A DNA stretch of 64,000 nucleotides from Rhynchopus sp. YZ270_cl-10 (GCA_964035575.1 OZ037890.1:620001-684000); one strand, 5' to 3'. Shown: positions 53,781-63,395, counted from the stretch's first letter. Made by a program: numbers and translations. The notes: generated by a model not told the origin, from the letters alone.

Positions 53781-54527
53781 AAAGATGTACAGAACCTATG
53801 ACTGATAGGTTATTTGTCTTGAAGGTTTTCTTCAAAAGAAAGAAAAGTAATAAAAAAAGATAGCGCAACGGAATGTAGAGATTTGTAGTCAAAAAAAGGT
53901 GGCATGCTGCGCAAAAAGGGGGGGAAATCTGCGTATTTTAAAATGAGATAAATGGGGAAAATACCTGAAAGGAGAGGAGATATTTTTCCAGTGCCCTTGC
54001 GTCCGCCGGTGTACGGTGGGGCGATTTTTTTTGCACTTTCAACTCTTCTTTTCGCTCTCTTATGGATTGTATCGAATTTTTCAGTTGTGATAACTGAGAC
54101 CCACCGAACCGAGCATTTTTTTAAAAGTAGATCTCAGGCGGTAGCCCTTTTTTTTGTCGATTTTGTAAACAAAAAAAGTATTCTTATTTACCACCAGCAG
54201 CACTGACGCACTTCCAAGCGCAGTGATAGAGGGATTAGGGGAACGTCTTTTCAAAACCAACAAAAAAAAGTAACAAAAACGAAGTCCATTCATTTGGCTG
54301 TATAGGGGAGTATGCAGGATCGCATCGAGGGGGGGAGGGGAAGGGGCCACGAAACGAAAAAAGGCTGATTGTGTGCAACGCGAAGAATAGTGTACCCCCT
54401 CTGACCCCAATATTGTTTCCGCTCTTTTTATCCTTTTTTCTCGATAGACTCTCCCACACTGAATGGGCCGAGGACCCCAACCGGACCCTACGTCACGATT
54501 CGCGTTCCTGCGTTTGCAATGAATCCC

Positions 54528-54640
54528 CGTGTAAACCACGAAATGGATTGTAGGACTGCATGGTTGGGGTGTCCACAAAAGGTGCTGCCGGTCATACCTG
54601 TTCACGAGAGGCCCTCGATTTCGGGGGACAACGTGGTCGT
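54528..54640 (+). repeat. R1 module
   Basis: GTAAACCACGAAATGGATTG, ACTGCATGGTTGGGGTGTCC, then a changed 3' end (CGAGAGGCCCTCGATTTCG). A stray R1 end (GCTTTGTATTTCGACTC) lies at 54789-54805. Confidence 0.6.
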
Positions 54641-54934
54641 CGGCAGTGCCCGTTCTGCATGAAATGGACAAATCCAAACACAGGAAATGACTTCACAGGC
54701 CGCACTGGCCCATATGGCGCAGTGCCTGAGCGAGAGCAAATACAAGGTAACTGACCCAGCTGTCACAGACATAGATAAGCCCAAGTACTGCTTTGTATTT
54801 CGACTCTACTTTTTTTTCTTCGATACAACGAAACTATAAGGAACCCCAACCCTTCCCCACTACAGGGAGGCTGCACAACACAGGGAACATATTCTTCCCC
54901 CCCTTTTTTTTGTGCTGTTTCTGAAAAACAAAAA

Positions 54935-56328
54935 ATGCCCCGTACTTTTGCAAAATGGCAGAAGATCATAAAACAGTCAAAGGCAACGACAGTAGCGCCG
55001 CTGGAGCTTTTTCAGATGTATGTCATTTTATTTTTCCTCAGTTCTTTCAATAATATGGGTTGTTGAGGCGCAAATACATATTTCGCTATTTTACTCAAAT
55101 AAGCCCCTTTGGGGTAAACTTAAAGCTTTTTACAGGCAACTCCACTTAAGAAGAACAATTAACAATAACCCAACGGAAAAAAACACCCAAAAAACCCCAC
55201 ACAGGAAAGGGCCTGTGCAGCTGAAGCTCCAGCCCTTTGGCCGCTTGGGGTTCCACGAGTACAGATTAGTAGCCATGCGGTCGGACCTTGATGAAATGAC
55301 AGGGTCGCCTTATGAGATTGTATGTGTCTTTTTTTTTTTTTATTCACTTCCTGATTCTCCTCTGCACGAGAACGATTGCGATCAAGGTTACTCATTTTGT
55401 TACATACTTTTCTTTTCTTTACACCCCCCTTTCATCTGACTGCGACGAACACCTCAAGATATATACATACCCTACCACCTCTACTTTGTAATTCAAGACG
55501 TTCCCCTTGATTCTTTTTTAAAATGCAAAACGACTCTATTCACACAGCTGGGGTATTTTGACCCTTACGCAAGAAAAGATCTTTATTCTCCAGAGACACC
55601 GCAGGCGTATGACCGGATGACATACCGTAAAGTTCTGATGGACTTTGATAGGATTAAGTGGTGGTTGGTGCAGGGCGCGACGGCGACGCTTGATGCGCAG
55701 TCACTGCTGTCGATGGCGGGGCTGATGCCTGCACCGTTGAGTCAAGCAGGGCACCGCCACATGCAGCGATTCGACTGGGGCAAGAAGGACGACCTCTATC
55801 AATATTGGCTCAAAACGCGCCCCACCCCAGAGCAGCTAGCAAAGGAGGAACGCTACAACTACTACGATTCCGCAAACGGCGAGCAAACCACCGAGGGAAA
55901 ACGCGACCTTGAGCGTGAGGAAATGCGCACAAAGATATTAAACCAGCTCGAAACCCCGGCAGGCATTCGGGAGCAACTCTTAGGAACACAGGTATCCCCC
56001 CTTTTTTTGGTTGCCCAAGCCGTTTTTTTTTTTGTTCAGTGGATGGGATTTATTTTTGAAGTACAAGAATTAGAAATACCTTTTTGATTTTGAGGAGTGA
56101 TTGAAAAATGAAATGTATCAAACAACAAATAATGCAGACTGGATGGATGGCAGCTACACTGAACCGAATAACTCATAAAAAAATACACAAAATCGAACAC
56201 ACCAAAACCACCCTCCCTTACAGGAACAACGCGAGCTTGCCCGCTGGCAAGGACCTGTGGGACAACTGCCGAGATCAAGGTTTATTTCTCGGGTGGGACC
56301 CGCATCTGTTTTTGGGAAGCACATCTGA
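54935..56328 (+). CDS. MRPS16: mitochondrial ribosomal protein bS16m, four exons
   Basis: Exons 54935-55017, 55205-55319, 55548-55991 and 56224-56328; introns start GTATGTC, GTATGTG and GTATCC and end ACACAG, CACACAG and TTACAG. Joined product 248 aa. The bS16 core is split over exons 2 and 3: VQLKLQPFGRLGFHEYRLVA, then EILGYFDPYA, then VLMDFDRIKWWLVQGATATL with DAQSLLSMAG, matching the bacterial order (IRL-R-G-RPFYRIVVADSR, LG-Y-P, LDLDRI-W-GAxxS). Exon 1 (MPRTFAKWQKIIKQSKATTV) is basic and amphipathic, suiting a mitochondrial presequence. The ~120-residue C-terminal extension rich in charged residues exceeds the bacterial length (~80 aa). bS16 is a small-subunit assembly protein. Frame agreement at all three joins makes the model strong. 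Confidence 0.88.
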
Positions 56329-56567
56329 TTCTGCTATGTGCACGTTGGGGGGGACTGGGTTGGGGGGGTGGGCACTATGCCATTGCAACTGTATGTTGCG
56401 AACGAACCGAATTTTGAAACACGAAAAGAACCACACTTCATCCCATACTTTCATCCAAAAACGCACCTCACTCCCTACATTCCGCACAGGAATTACCCCC
56501 TACACCCAACAGGGAGACACCCCTCCCCGTCACCCCCCCAACACACTCCCCATCCACTCCCTATTCA

Positions 56568-58559
56568 ATGCGAGACACACTGACCTTCCGAATAGCGTTT
56601 GCCCTTGCGTCGCTTGCAGGGTTTTATGGGTTGTTTAGTACGTTGGTTCCAGGGTGGGAAGACAATCAGGTTCCGTTAGGTTCGCTGGGTTCGCAGTCTC
56701 CAGGAGCTATCTCGGGGACATCGCATGCTGCGTCGATTGGGTCTGTGCCTGTGAAGAAGTTGGGTGGACTTTCTTCTTCATCTTCTTCTTCTTCTTCTTC
56801 TTCTTCAGGGCGAAATGACACCTATTATGCTACATTGTCGATGAAGGAGACCGATTTGTTTGCAGAAATTATGAAAAAGAGTGGATCAAAGATTTCAGAA
56901 TTGACCCTCCCCGATCCAAAATGGCCTGGAGGGGAGCACGACTGGGTGAAACATCACACGATTCGCCTGCCTCCAGCCAAGATGCAAGGGTTTATCGATG
57001 AAACACAAAATTCCTTAGGTTGGAAAGGTGCGTTGCCGGAACACCCACCAGCAGAGCTAAATGCGATTGGAGGAGTGTACTATTTTTATGACGACATCGC
57101 GAACCACAGTGTCTACTTGATGCAGAAAAGCCTGCAAATTGTTGAACCAAACCTCGAGCATGTTTCAATGTACATTTCCCCCGAGAAGAAAACCTTTGGA
57201 TGGTCGTATCCGATCAAGACGACATTCATTATCAATTCGATTGAAGGAAATAAAGGAAAGATTGTCGTCTTTTTGGATACAGACATGGTGTTCTATAAGC
57301 CATGGGTAGGGAGGTTGTTGGAGAAGATGGAGAAGGGTGGATACGACATACTGTTTCAAGGAGTCGATTCTTATGACATGAAAATTCCAAAAGAGATGAC
57401 AAAGATGCGCAAAAGCATTAGCATGGCTGTGATGGCGGTACGATGCTCGGATCGAACCGCAAACCTATTCAAAAGCATAATGTCAAAAATATCATGCAAT
57501 GGACATTGGATTCAAGGCAAAATCGATCAAGAAGAGCTAATCTCCGGCATGGCCGATGCTGCCTCAAAATTCAAGCTAAAGTGGTCCGTTCTGGACCGTT
57601 TTTTTTGGTCACCAGCGATGTCGCGGTCACGTTGTATGATGCCACCACAACCTGTAATGTGCCACCCCGACAAAAAAAAAGGTAACCAAGGTGGACAATG
57701 GATGTCATGGCACAGAAAGACGGAGTGGAAGATCCATCACATTATCTCACAAGCCTGCATGGGGGAGATGCTGGTTCCACAGAAGGATAGAGGTGTGTGG
57801 TGGACCCCGGAGACTCTTACGGTGGGCATCTCGACGGTGGCAGTACCGTACAATGAAAAGATGTTGAGGACTGCGTCGTACTACATATATGCAGAGTACT
57901 ACCCAAATGAGTGGTCGCTTTTCACCTTGCAGCTCACCTTGAAACGCTCGATTCTCGCAAAATCCACTGCATTTCAATACAATTCCCAGCACATCAACGG
58001 CTCCATGTCGGTCCCCCATATGGTTGCAACGCTGGCAACCAAGGACGATGGGGTGACGTTCTTTTCAACCTCAACAGTTTTGTTTATGTCCGACTCATTT
58101 GATGAGAAATTGGCAGAAGCGTTTGTGGGTGCACCAAAGGGAACGTTCTTCAAGATGATGCGTGCAGGGAGTTCTTTCTTTATGGTTCAATGCGTGCGGA
58201 GGATTGGAACAGACGTGGAAGAGGCAGAGAGAGAGTTTCGCGCTTTGATGATGCGTCCCGAAACGGAGCTCCCAAAAGATGTGTTTTATGTCACATCTCC
58301 CGGGGTGGTTCCAGCAGCACAACCGCAGGCAGTTATGTGTGTTGCAGAAGCGCTTGATGCATTTACCCCTCCAAAATTCGAGACCAAAAACGGCTTCTTC
58401 GGATACTTCACCTTGGATGAACAGTATTTTTATCTGCTTGCCTACACACAATGTGGTCTCCCCTACAGTGACCCATACCATACTCTTAAATATTACACAG
58501 ACCCCGGTGAGAGTGTGCATCATTGTGGAGGAAAGACACACCAAAAGCCGCGGAGGTAG
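56568..58559 (+). CDS. type II membrane glycosyltransferase, GT77/Nucleotid_trans-like
   Basis: 663 aa, one exon. A short basic N-terminus and a single hydrophobic segment (~7-27, FRIAFALASLAGFYGLF) form a signal anchor, followed by a Ser-rich stem including a run of 12 Ser from a TCT/TCA-type microsatellite. The catalytic domain has GGVYYFYDDIANHSVYLM and KIVVFLDTDMVFYKPW with the DXD metal/sugar-nucleotide motif at 237-239, and IDQEELISG (~319-327), the usual layout of GT-A Nucleotid_trans/GT77 enzymes such as plant arabinosyl- or xylosyltransferases. About 230 further residues after the GT core are unassigned. It would act in the Golgi lumen. Donor and acceptor cannot be read. A CAG acceptor lies at 56487-56489, about 80 bases before the ATG. 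Confidence 0.75.
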   Translation: MRDTLTFRIAFALASLAGFYGLFSTLVPGWEDNQVPLGSLGSQSPGAISGTSHAASIGSVPVKKLGGLSSSSSSSSSSSSGRNDTYYATLSMKETDLFAEIMKKSGSKISELTLPDPKWPGGEHDWVKHHTIRLPPAKMQGFIDETQNSLGWKGALPEHPPAELNAIGGVYYFYDDIANHSVYLMQKSLQIVEPNLEHVSMYISPEKKTFGWSYPIKTTFIINSIEGNKGKIVVFLDTDMVFYKPWVGRLLEKMEKGGYDILFQGVDSYDMKIPKEMTKMRKSISMAVMAVRCSDRTANLFKSIMSKISCNGHWIQGKIDQEELISGMADAASKFKLKWSVLDRFFWSPAMSRSRCMMPPQPVMCHPDKKKGNQGGQWMSWHRKTEWKIHHIISQACMGEMLVPQKDRGVWWTPETLTVGISTVAVPYNEKMLRTASYYIYAEYYPNEWSLFTLQLTLKRSILAKSTAFQYNSQHINGSMSVPHMVATLATKDDGVTFFSTSTVLFMSDSFDEKLAEAFVGAPKGTFFKMMRAGSSFFMVQCVRRIGTDVEEAEREFRALMMRPETELPKDVFYVTSPGVVPAAQPQAVMCVAEALDAFTPPKFETKNGFFGYFTLDEQYFYLLAYTQCGLPYSDPYHTLKYYTDPGESVHHCGGKTHQKPRR

Positions 58560-58747
58560 AATGTGGGAGGGGAGGGGGAGGGGGTGGGGTGGGGTGGGGT
58601 ATCTTTGAAGATGCGAGGGATTCATCTTTGAAGTACATTTTTAAAATTCCCCTTTTTAACCGTTCGGTGTACCGACGCATAACACAAAAAAAAAAGAGAA
58701 AAAAAATGGATTTCTTTTTTTATTGATTTCTCCACTCATCCTTCAAC

Positions 58748-58749
58748 AG
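58748..58749 (+). promoter_or_regulatory. predicted splice acceptor
   Basis: ATTTCTCCACTCATCCTTCAACAG, 38 bases before the ATG at 58788. Confidence 0.5.
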
Positions 58750-58787
58750 AAAATTTGCTCTTTTTTGGTTCATTTCTCTTCGTTGAG

Positions 58788-59924
58788 ATGACTTCTAGGT
58801 ATGATGAAGATACCCCACTTCGCACTTGCCTCGAAGGGAGTATACCTTGGAGTGTTCTGGCGTTTTTTGAGGCAGAAGTGGCGGCACGAGGTGACACGAA
58901 CACTCACACCCACACAAACACCGACACCACAACCTCCATCACACCCCCACCCGCCAAACGCGCGCGAACCGACACACCAACCTCACACCAACACGAACCT
59001 ACCCTGGGCGATGTCTCACGTCTCATGCTGAACCCTGAACAGGTCTCCCTGGGCGCTTCCGTCTCTCTAATGGAAGCACAGTCTGCGTTGACTACTCTGC
59101 ACACTGCAGTGTTGTCTGGGTGTTATGAAGGAAATGCTTCCGATCTTCCTGTGAACAGCTTGGTGTCTTCTGGGTGTGAGAAGGTGGATGCGGTCCTTGG
59201 GGGTGGGTTCCGTGGTGGGCAAGTGTACGAAGTGGCAGGGGCTGCAGGGAATGGGAAGACACAGCTGTTGTTGCAAACCGCGTTGCTTTGTGTGGCGGAG
59301 GGTGTTGAAGTGGCGGGGATGCGGCGGTGTTTGTTTCTTGCATCAGAAGCGTTTCCTGCAGAGCGTGCCATGCAAATTGCAGATCATATAGCAAGCCGCA
59401 AAGGGATATCAGGGGGAGGTGCCGCGTTGATGGAAGAAATTTTGGTGTCCTCTCGCTGTGCGCATCAAACCCCTTGGTCGCATCTTCAGCAATGTCTTGC
59501 AAATATTCACCGTCTTCTGGAAATGGGGGTCGCAGTGTCGTGTGTAGTGCTGGATTCAGTTGCAGCTGCGTGTGGAGATTTTCGTGGAGATGCTTGCATC
59601 CGGGCTCCGATGGTTGCATCGCTTTTCAGAGAGTTGAAACGAGCTGCGCAAAAACATAACTTCCCTATTCTCGTCTCAAACCACGTTGTCGCAGTGTTTC
59701 AAGACGAGGAGGCAGAAAAGCGAGGTGTAAGGGCAGGGATGCTGCCGTACCGTACAGAAAAGCCTGCCCTCGGCATCTCCTGGGCGTCCATCCCGAACAC
59801 CCACATCCTCCTCTCTCGGGCTCCTGGAGGTGGCAGGAAGTTGGAGGTGACAACTTCAAGCCACCTCCCTTCTGCCTCTCTTGCTTATGAAGTGCGAGAG
59901 GACGGGGTTTTTGCGTTGGGATAA
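58788..59924 (+). CDS. XRCC3: RAD51 paralogue, XRCC3-like recombinase
   Basis: 378 aa from the first ATG after the acceptor. The RecA/RAD51 core: Walker A GAAGNGKTQ (from residue 151), a helix LLLQTALLCV, Walker B CVVLDSVAAA (252-261), then PILVSNHVVAVFQ. The C-terminal block LGISWASIPNTHILLSR followed by a Lys-Leu-Glu-Val strand and HLPSASLAYEVREDGV matches XRCC3 in spacing. XRCC3 works with RAD51C in homologous recombination and Holliday-junction processing. The N-terminal ~130 residues have a Thr/His-rich low-complexity insert (HTHTNTDTTTS) and a PPPAKRART nuclear-localisation-like patch. XRCC3 rather than another paralogue is my best guess from the C-terminal block. Confidence 0.82.
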   Translation: MTSRYDEDTPLRTCLEGSIPWSVLAFFEAEVAARGDTNTHTHTNTDTTTSITPPPAKRARTDTPTSHQHEPTLGDVSRLMLNPEQVSLGASVSLMEAQSALTTLHTAVLSGCYEGNASDLPVNSLVSSGCEKVDAVLGGGFRGGQVYEVAGAAGNGKTQLLLQTALLCVAEGVEVAGMRRCLFLASEAFPAERAMQIADHIASRKGISGGGAALMEEILVSSRCAHQTPWSHLQQCLANIHRLLEMGVAVSCVVLDSVAAACGDFRGDACIRAPMVASLFRELKRAAQKHNFPILVSNHVVAVFQDEEAEKRGVRAGMLPYRTEKPALGISWASIPNTHILLSRAPGGGRKLEVTTSSHLPSASLAYEVREDGVFALG

Positions 59925-60395
59925 GTGGAGATGGGGGAGATGGGTTTTAGGGTCGTCACAGTGTGTAGTTCGTAAGAGCAGAACATTGCCCAGTAGCGGG
60001 GGGGTGTGCTGTTTTTTGTTGAGATGTAAACCACTAAATGGATGTAGGAACTGCATGGTTGGGGGGGGGGTCAACCACGGTACACTGTCATAAGAGGGCT
60101 TTTGTATTTCAAGCCAATTTTTTTTTTTTTGTGTTGCTGTTGTTCTTCAGCATAGCAACATGAAAGAGGGAAAAAGAGGTGAAAAAAGGGGTGCACCATA
60201 GTTCTCCAGGGGGGTGCGTACACACAGTGGACACATTATTAATCTTTCAAGATTTTCTTCTCTACGATGTTCTGTGCAAACGAAGAGGCACATTCATCTT
60301 TTTTACAATTACAAGCCCTTTTCTTCACTCTCTTGAAGGCAAACTCTAACCCTCATTCGTTAGGATTGATCCTTTGTCAAATGCGACAAAAAAAA
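59925..60395. other. intergenic with R1 module
   Basis: 3' UTR-like DNA, then an R1 module at 60023-60118 and T-rich DNA. Confidence 0.5.
60023..60118 (+). repeat. R1 module
   Basis: GATGTAAACCACTAAATGGA, AACTGCATGGTTGGGG, AGAGGGCTTTTGTATTTCAA. Confidence 0.65.
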
Positions 60396-60835
60396 ACAAG
60401 TAATTGCTATCGGAAAAAAAACGGGGTGTGATGTGGAACTCCATCCTGTAGAAATAATCTACAACACGCCCAGCATTCTGCTCTTCTGCAGGTATGCTAA
60501 CGCTCTTCGTACGCTGCCAGACCCACTGGGACGCCAGCATCTGAAACGTTCAAGAAGGGGGGCTGTCCTCTTCGTCCAGCACCATCTGCTCGATAGCGTT
60601 GTTGGACGTCGGCTCGGCAGGCTCGGCGTGGTCCAGCTCGTTTTTGTCCACAGGCTCCCCACATTGTCGTCGTCGTTGGAGCAGTGCGGAAGGAACACAG
60701 AATGCACAGACTACAACACATCGATCACACCAGGCGCATCAGCACCTCCAGCAAATCGCCAGGATGCTACGGTGGTTTCGAAAATCGCGCGGGGTTTTCC
60801 ACAGCACACCCCGCATTTTTCTTAGCAATTACTTG
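60396..60835 (-). mobile_element. MITE M2, copy B
   Basis: Reverse-complement copy of 43506-43941, about 440 bp, with the same CAAGTAATTGC ends and very high identity by eye. Confidence 0.75.
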
Positions 60836-60853
60836 TCCTTGTTGTTATTGTTG

Positions 60854-61205
60854 CTTTCAACCACCTTCCTTCAACCCTTGTAGGATCATTGTTATTTTTT
60901 TCGCGAAAACATGAAATTACACATTTCAAGAGAACAAATTAAAAAGGGTCCTTATTTGCATTTTTGGGATCCGCCCGTGCAGTGGTGGGGTCAATCTCGA
61001 AAATTGGACAATTTTTTGACCACTTAAATTTTGAGAAATATGAGCCCGGTTCCTTATACGTGGGGCCCATTTTCGGCTAAAATTTTCCTCAAAATCTGGT
61101 TTTGTAAAATTGACCCTTTACTCCCCCCCCACATCGATTTCAATACTATACCTTACTTCACCTACGGTTGCCCTTACAGGGGGGTGAAGGAAGGTAAGTT
61201 GAAAA
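60854..61205 (-). mobile_element. MITE M1, copy B
   Basis: Reverse-complement copy of 42873-43487 lacking its tandem duplication; ends ...TTGAAAA at 61205. Confidence 0.75.
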
Positions 61206-61587
61206 TGCACTCAAACCAGCGAAATGTTTTGTATTGATCTCTCATTACCCACTCAGTTCTGCCTTCCTTCGGTCTTACTGGACGTGCTACCATTTTCTCT
61301 AACGTTCCTTTAGATTTTAAAACAAACACAGGGCTTCCCACAGGGGGGACCAGGGGGGACCACTGGTCCCCCTGGGGGAAAAAAAAAAAAATAAGGGGGG
61401 ACCAGGGGGGACCAGGGGGGACCACTGGTCCCCCTGGGGGAAAAAAAAAATAAGGGGGGACCAGGGGGGACCAGCCTGCCGTTGAGTGTTCCGAAGCTGC
61501 CTATTAGGAATTTTCCACATTTTTTAAATTTTTTCCTACCCTCCCGTCCCCGCGCATCCAAATACAGGCAACTAACAGGGGGAAAGG

Positions 61588-61692
61588 ATGGCACCAAAAA
61601 AGTCCTCTGGACCAAGACAGCTTTCCATAATGGAATTTGCAAAGCGACCGGCGGAGTCCCAAGTTATCTGCTCAGGAAGAGGCAGAATATAA
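61588..61692 (+). pseudogene. possible transposase N-terminal remnant
   Basis: A 34-codon frame beginning MAPKKSSGPRQLSIMEFAKR. The basic start followed by a Q-x-x-I-x-x-F-type motif is common at the N-termini of hAT transposases. The rest of the frame is too short to confirm. Confidence 0.3.
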
Positions 61693-61817
61693 CGGTTGCA
61701 AAGAACCACGAGTATGCCTCATGAACAAAGTGACCCCGTCACAGCCAGAACGCGACTCAATTGGTCAAACGCCGAAGGAAAAGGAAGCATGCAACATGGC
61801 GAAAGGAAAAAAGTAGC

Positions 61818-61837
61818 GTACCGTGCGCCTGCGGCGC
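61818..61837 (+). repeat. (G)TACCGT-hairpin motif, copy 7
   Basis: GTAGCGTACCGT plus GCGCC-TGC-GGCGC after AAAAAA; same stem as copies 1-4. Confidence 0.6.
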
Positions 61838-61912
61838 AAGATTGCAAGCCACGCATGACATAGTTTGGCTGTAAAATAGTGCAATTTTAAGCACAATATT
61901 TTGAAATGTTGC

Positions 61913-61929
61913 GTACCGTGGCTTCGCCA
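61913..61929 (+). repeat. (G)TACCGT-hairpin motif, copy 8
   Basis: GTTGCGTACCG with TGGC-TTC-GCCA, a 4-bp stem and 3-nt loop. Confidence 0.6.
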
Positions 61930-62038
61930 AAAACTTTCGTTCAGCAAAATATGGAAGTAACATTTACGGGAACTGACGATAATGACCAACGACAGTGCCA
62001 TTTGATCGGTGCGCAACATTTTTTTTTAAAAATGTTGC

Positions 62039-62055
62039 GTACCGTGGCTTCGCCA
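62039..62055 (+). repeat. (G)TACCGT-hairpin motif, copy 9
   Basis: Same words as copy 8. Preceded by GCGCAACATTTTT...AAAAATGTTGCG, a second inverted repeat. Confidence 0.6.
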
Positions 62056-62332
62056 GGAACCTTTGCCATGACTGTCGTTTCTTTTTGTAGATGTCTATAC
62101 TAGGAAACGTCTGCACGCTACCGACCTGACATGATTTTTTTGCTTATCCCGCAAAGGTGGGGAACGTGAGATGATATGCAATATGCGAGTGAATGCAGCA
62201 GTTTTAACGGTTTACCGGGACATTTTCGCCGGAGGCGAAAAAATGATTTTTGACCACTTAAAGTGCGTAGAGGCGCGTAACGTAACGTAACGTAGCGTCA
62301 GCGTTAGTGCTACACACCACACACAACAAGGC

Positions 62333-63084
62333 CAGGGTTTCCGCCAAGGGGGACCGGGGGGGACCATGGTCCCCCCCAATATTTTTCCCAGAAAAATCCG
62401 GATTTTTACAGGGGTTTGGGGGGTACCATGGTCCCCCCTAAGAAAAATGGGTTTTGGAGGTTGTAGATGACCCCCCGTGGTCATGTGACCCCACCGTGCA
62501 GAGCATTTGACTCGCTGTGTCAAAAGGAGTGGAAGAAAAGGGGATGGCGAACTCTAAAAAAATAAAAAAGTAGCGTACCGTGCGCCTGCGGCGCTGTGTT
62601 GCTGGCTCTTTGATGTTGATATTATTGATACCATTGATACTTCCGAGCATTGCCCCTTTTAAAAGGAGGCTTCGGCAAGCGACGAGTACATACACTTTCA
62701 TTACATGTTCCAACTGCAGCACTGCAATCACTGTGTGGCGCCATACAAGGAAAAAAGCAAATACCATCACCCTCCACTCTCACAAGACCCCTTACCTACC
62801 TCTACCAGACAACGCAGCTGTGAAGCTTAGCACGGCTATCTAACCTGGTGCTAAAAAGCCTGGCGCAAAAAAGTTGTGCCAAAGCTGGCAGAGCAGACTT
62901 GTCTTTGCTGTCAAGAAGGAGACTCCCACGGTTGTCACACCCTTCGCCTCTCCACTCTGTGGCCTGCAGGGAGGCGCGCGCGAAGCGCGCGACGACCGCT
63001 ATTGCGGGGAGAAAAAAAATTTTGGGGGGTCTTTTTGATGGTCCCCCCCAATTTCTGAAACCCCAAATCCTGGCGGAAACCCTG
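62333..63084. mobile_element. 0.75-kb CAGGG-ended element nested in the 1.8-kb one
   Basis: CAGGGTTTCCGCCA at the left and TGGCGGAAACCCTG at the right. The left flank ends AAGGC and the right flank starts AAGGC; an 8-bp duplication is not visible. Contains the fourth copy of the TGTGACCCCACCGTG...GTACCGT unit (62480-62595) first seen at 6.6-8.3 kb. Confidence 0.55.
62575..62594 (+). repeat. (G)TACCGT-hairpin motif, copy 10
   Basis: GTAGCGTACCGT plus GCGCC-TGC-GGCGC after an A-rich tract. Confidence 0.6.
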
Positions 63085-63395
63085 AAGGCGCGAAAAAAAA
63101 ATTTTTTTCACCTTTTTTTGGCTGGTCCCCCTGGGAGGCCAAACCCCCAGATCCTGCGGGAAGCCCTGGTTAAACACTACAAAAAAAAAACCCCAATCCA
63201 AACCACGGCTTGGATATGAAGGGGGTATTGGGTAATGGTGGGGCTTTTAGCACCACCACCACCCGCACCACCCCCTTCCCACAAAACTATCCTATTCTCA
63301 AAAAGTCTCAAACGCATTTTCCCCTTCAACTTTTCTAACCACCTCACCCCCTCTCTCTCTCTCTCTCCTTCTCCTCCTCTCATCCCTCATTTTTC

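Larger units (their letters stand above)
52958..54934. other. intergenic, repeat modules
   Basis: No supported gene. R4 modules (53231-53275, 53725-53780), an R2 3' part (54000-54048) and R1 (54528-54640). An acceptor-like CCTTCCCCACTACAG lies near 54865. Confidence 0.5.
61329..63168. mobile_element. 1.8-kb CAGGG-ended element, hAT-like
   Basis: Left end CAGGGCTTCCCACAGG, right end CCTGCGGGAAGCCCTG: inverted with one mismatch. Flanking octamers AACAAACA and GTTAAACA agree at 5 of 8 positions, so the target duplication is unproven. Inside the left end, a palindromic block (GGGGGACCACTGGTCCCCC type) with A-runs repeats twice (61340-61465). The element contains four (G)TACCGT hairpins, the start of a possible transposase and a second nested element. 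Confidence 0.55.

Noticed and set aside
6754-62594. (G)TACCGT hairpins as Helitron 3' ends
   Set aside because: Only one copy has a CTRR-like word just after the stem; no TC 5' ends or Rep/helicase frame seen.
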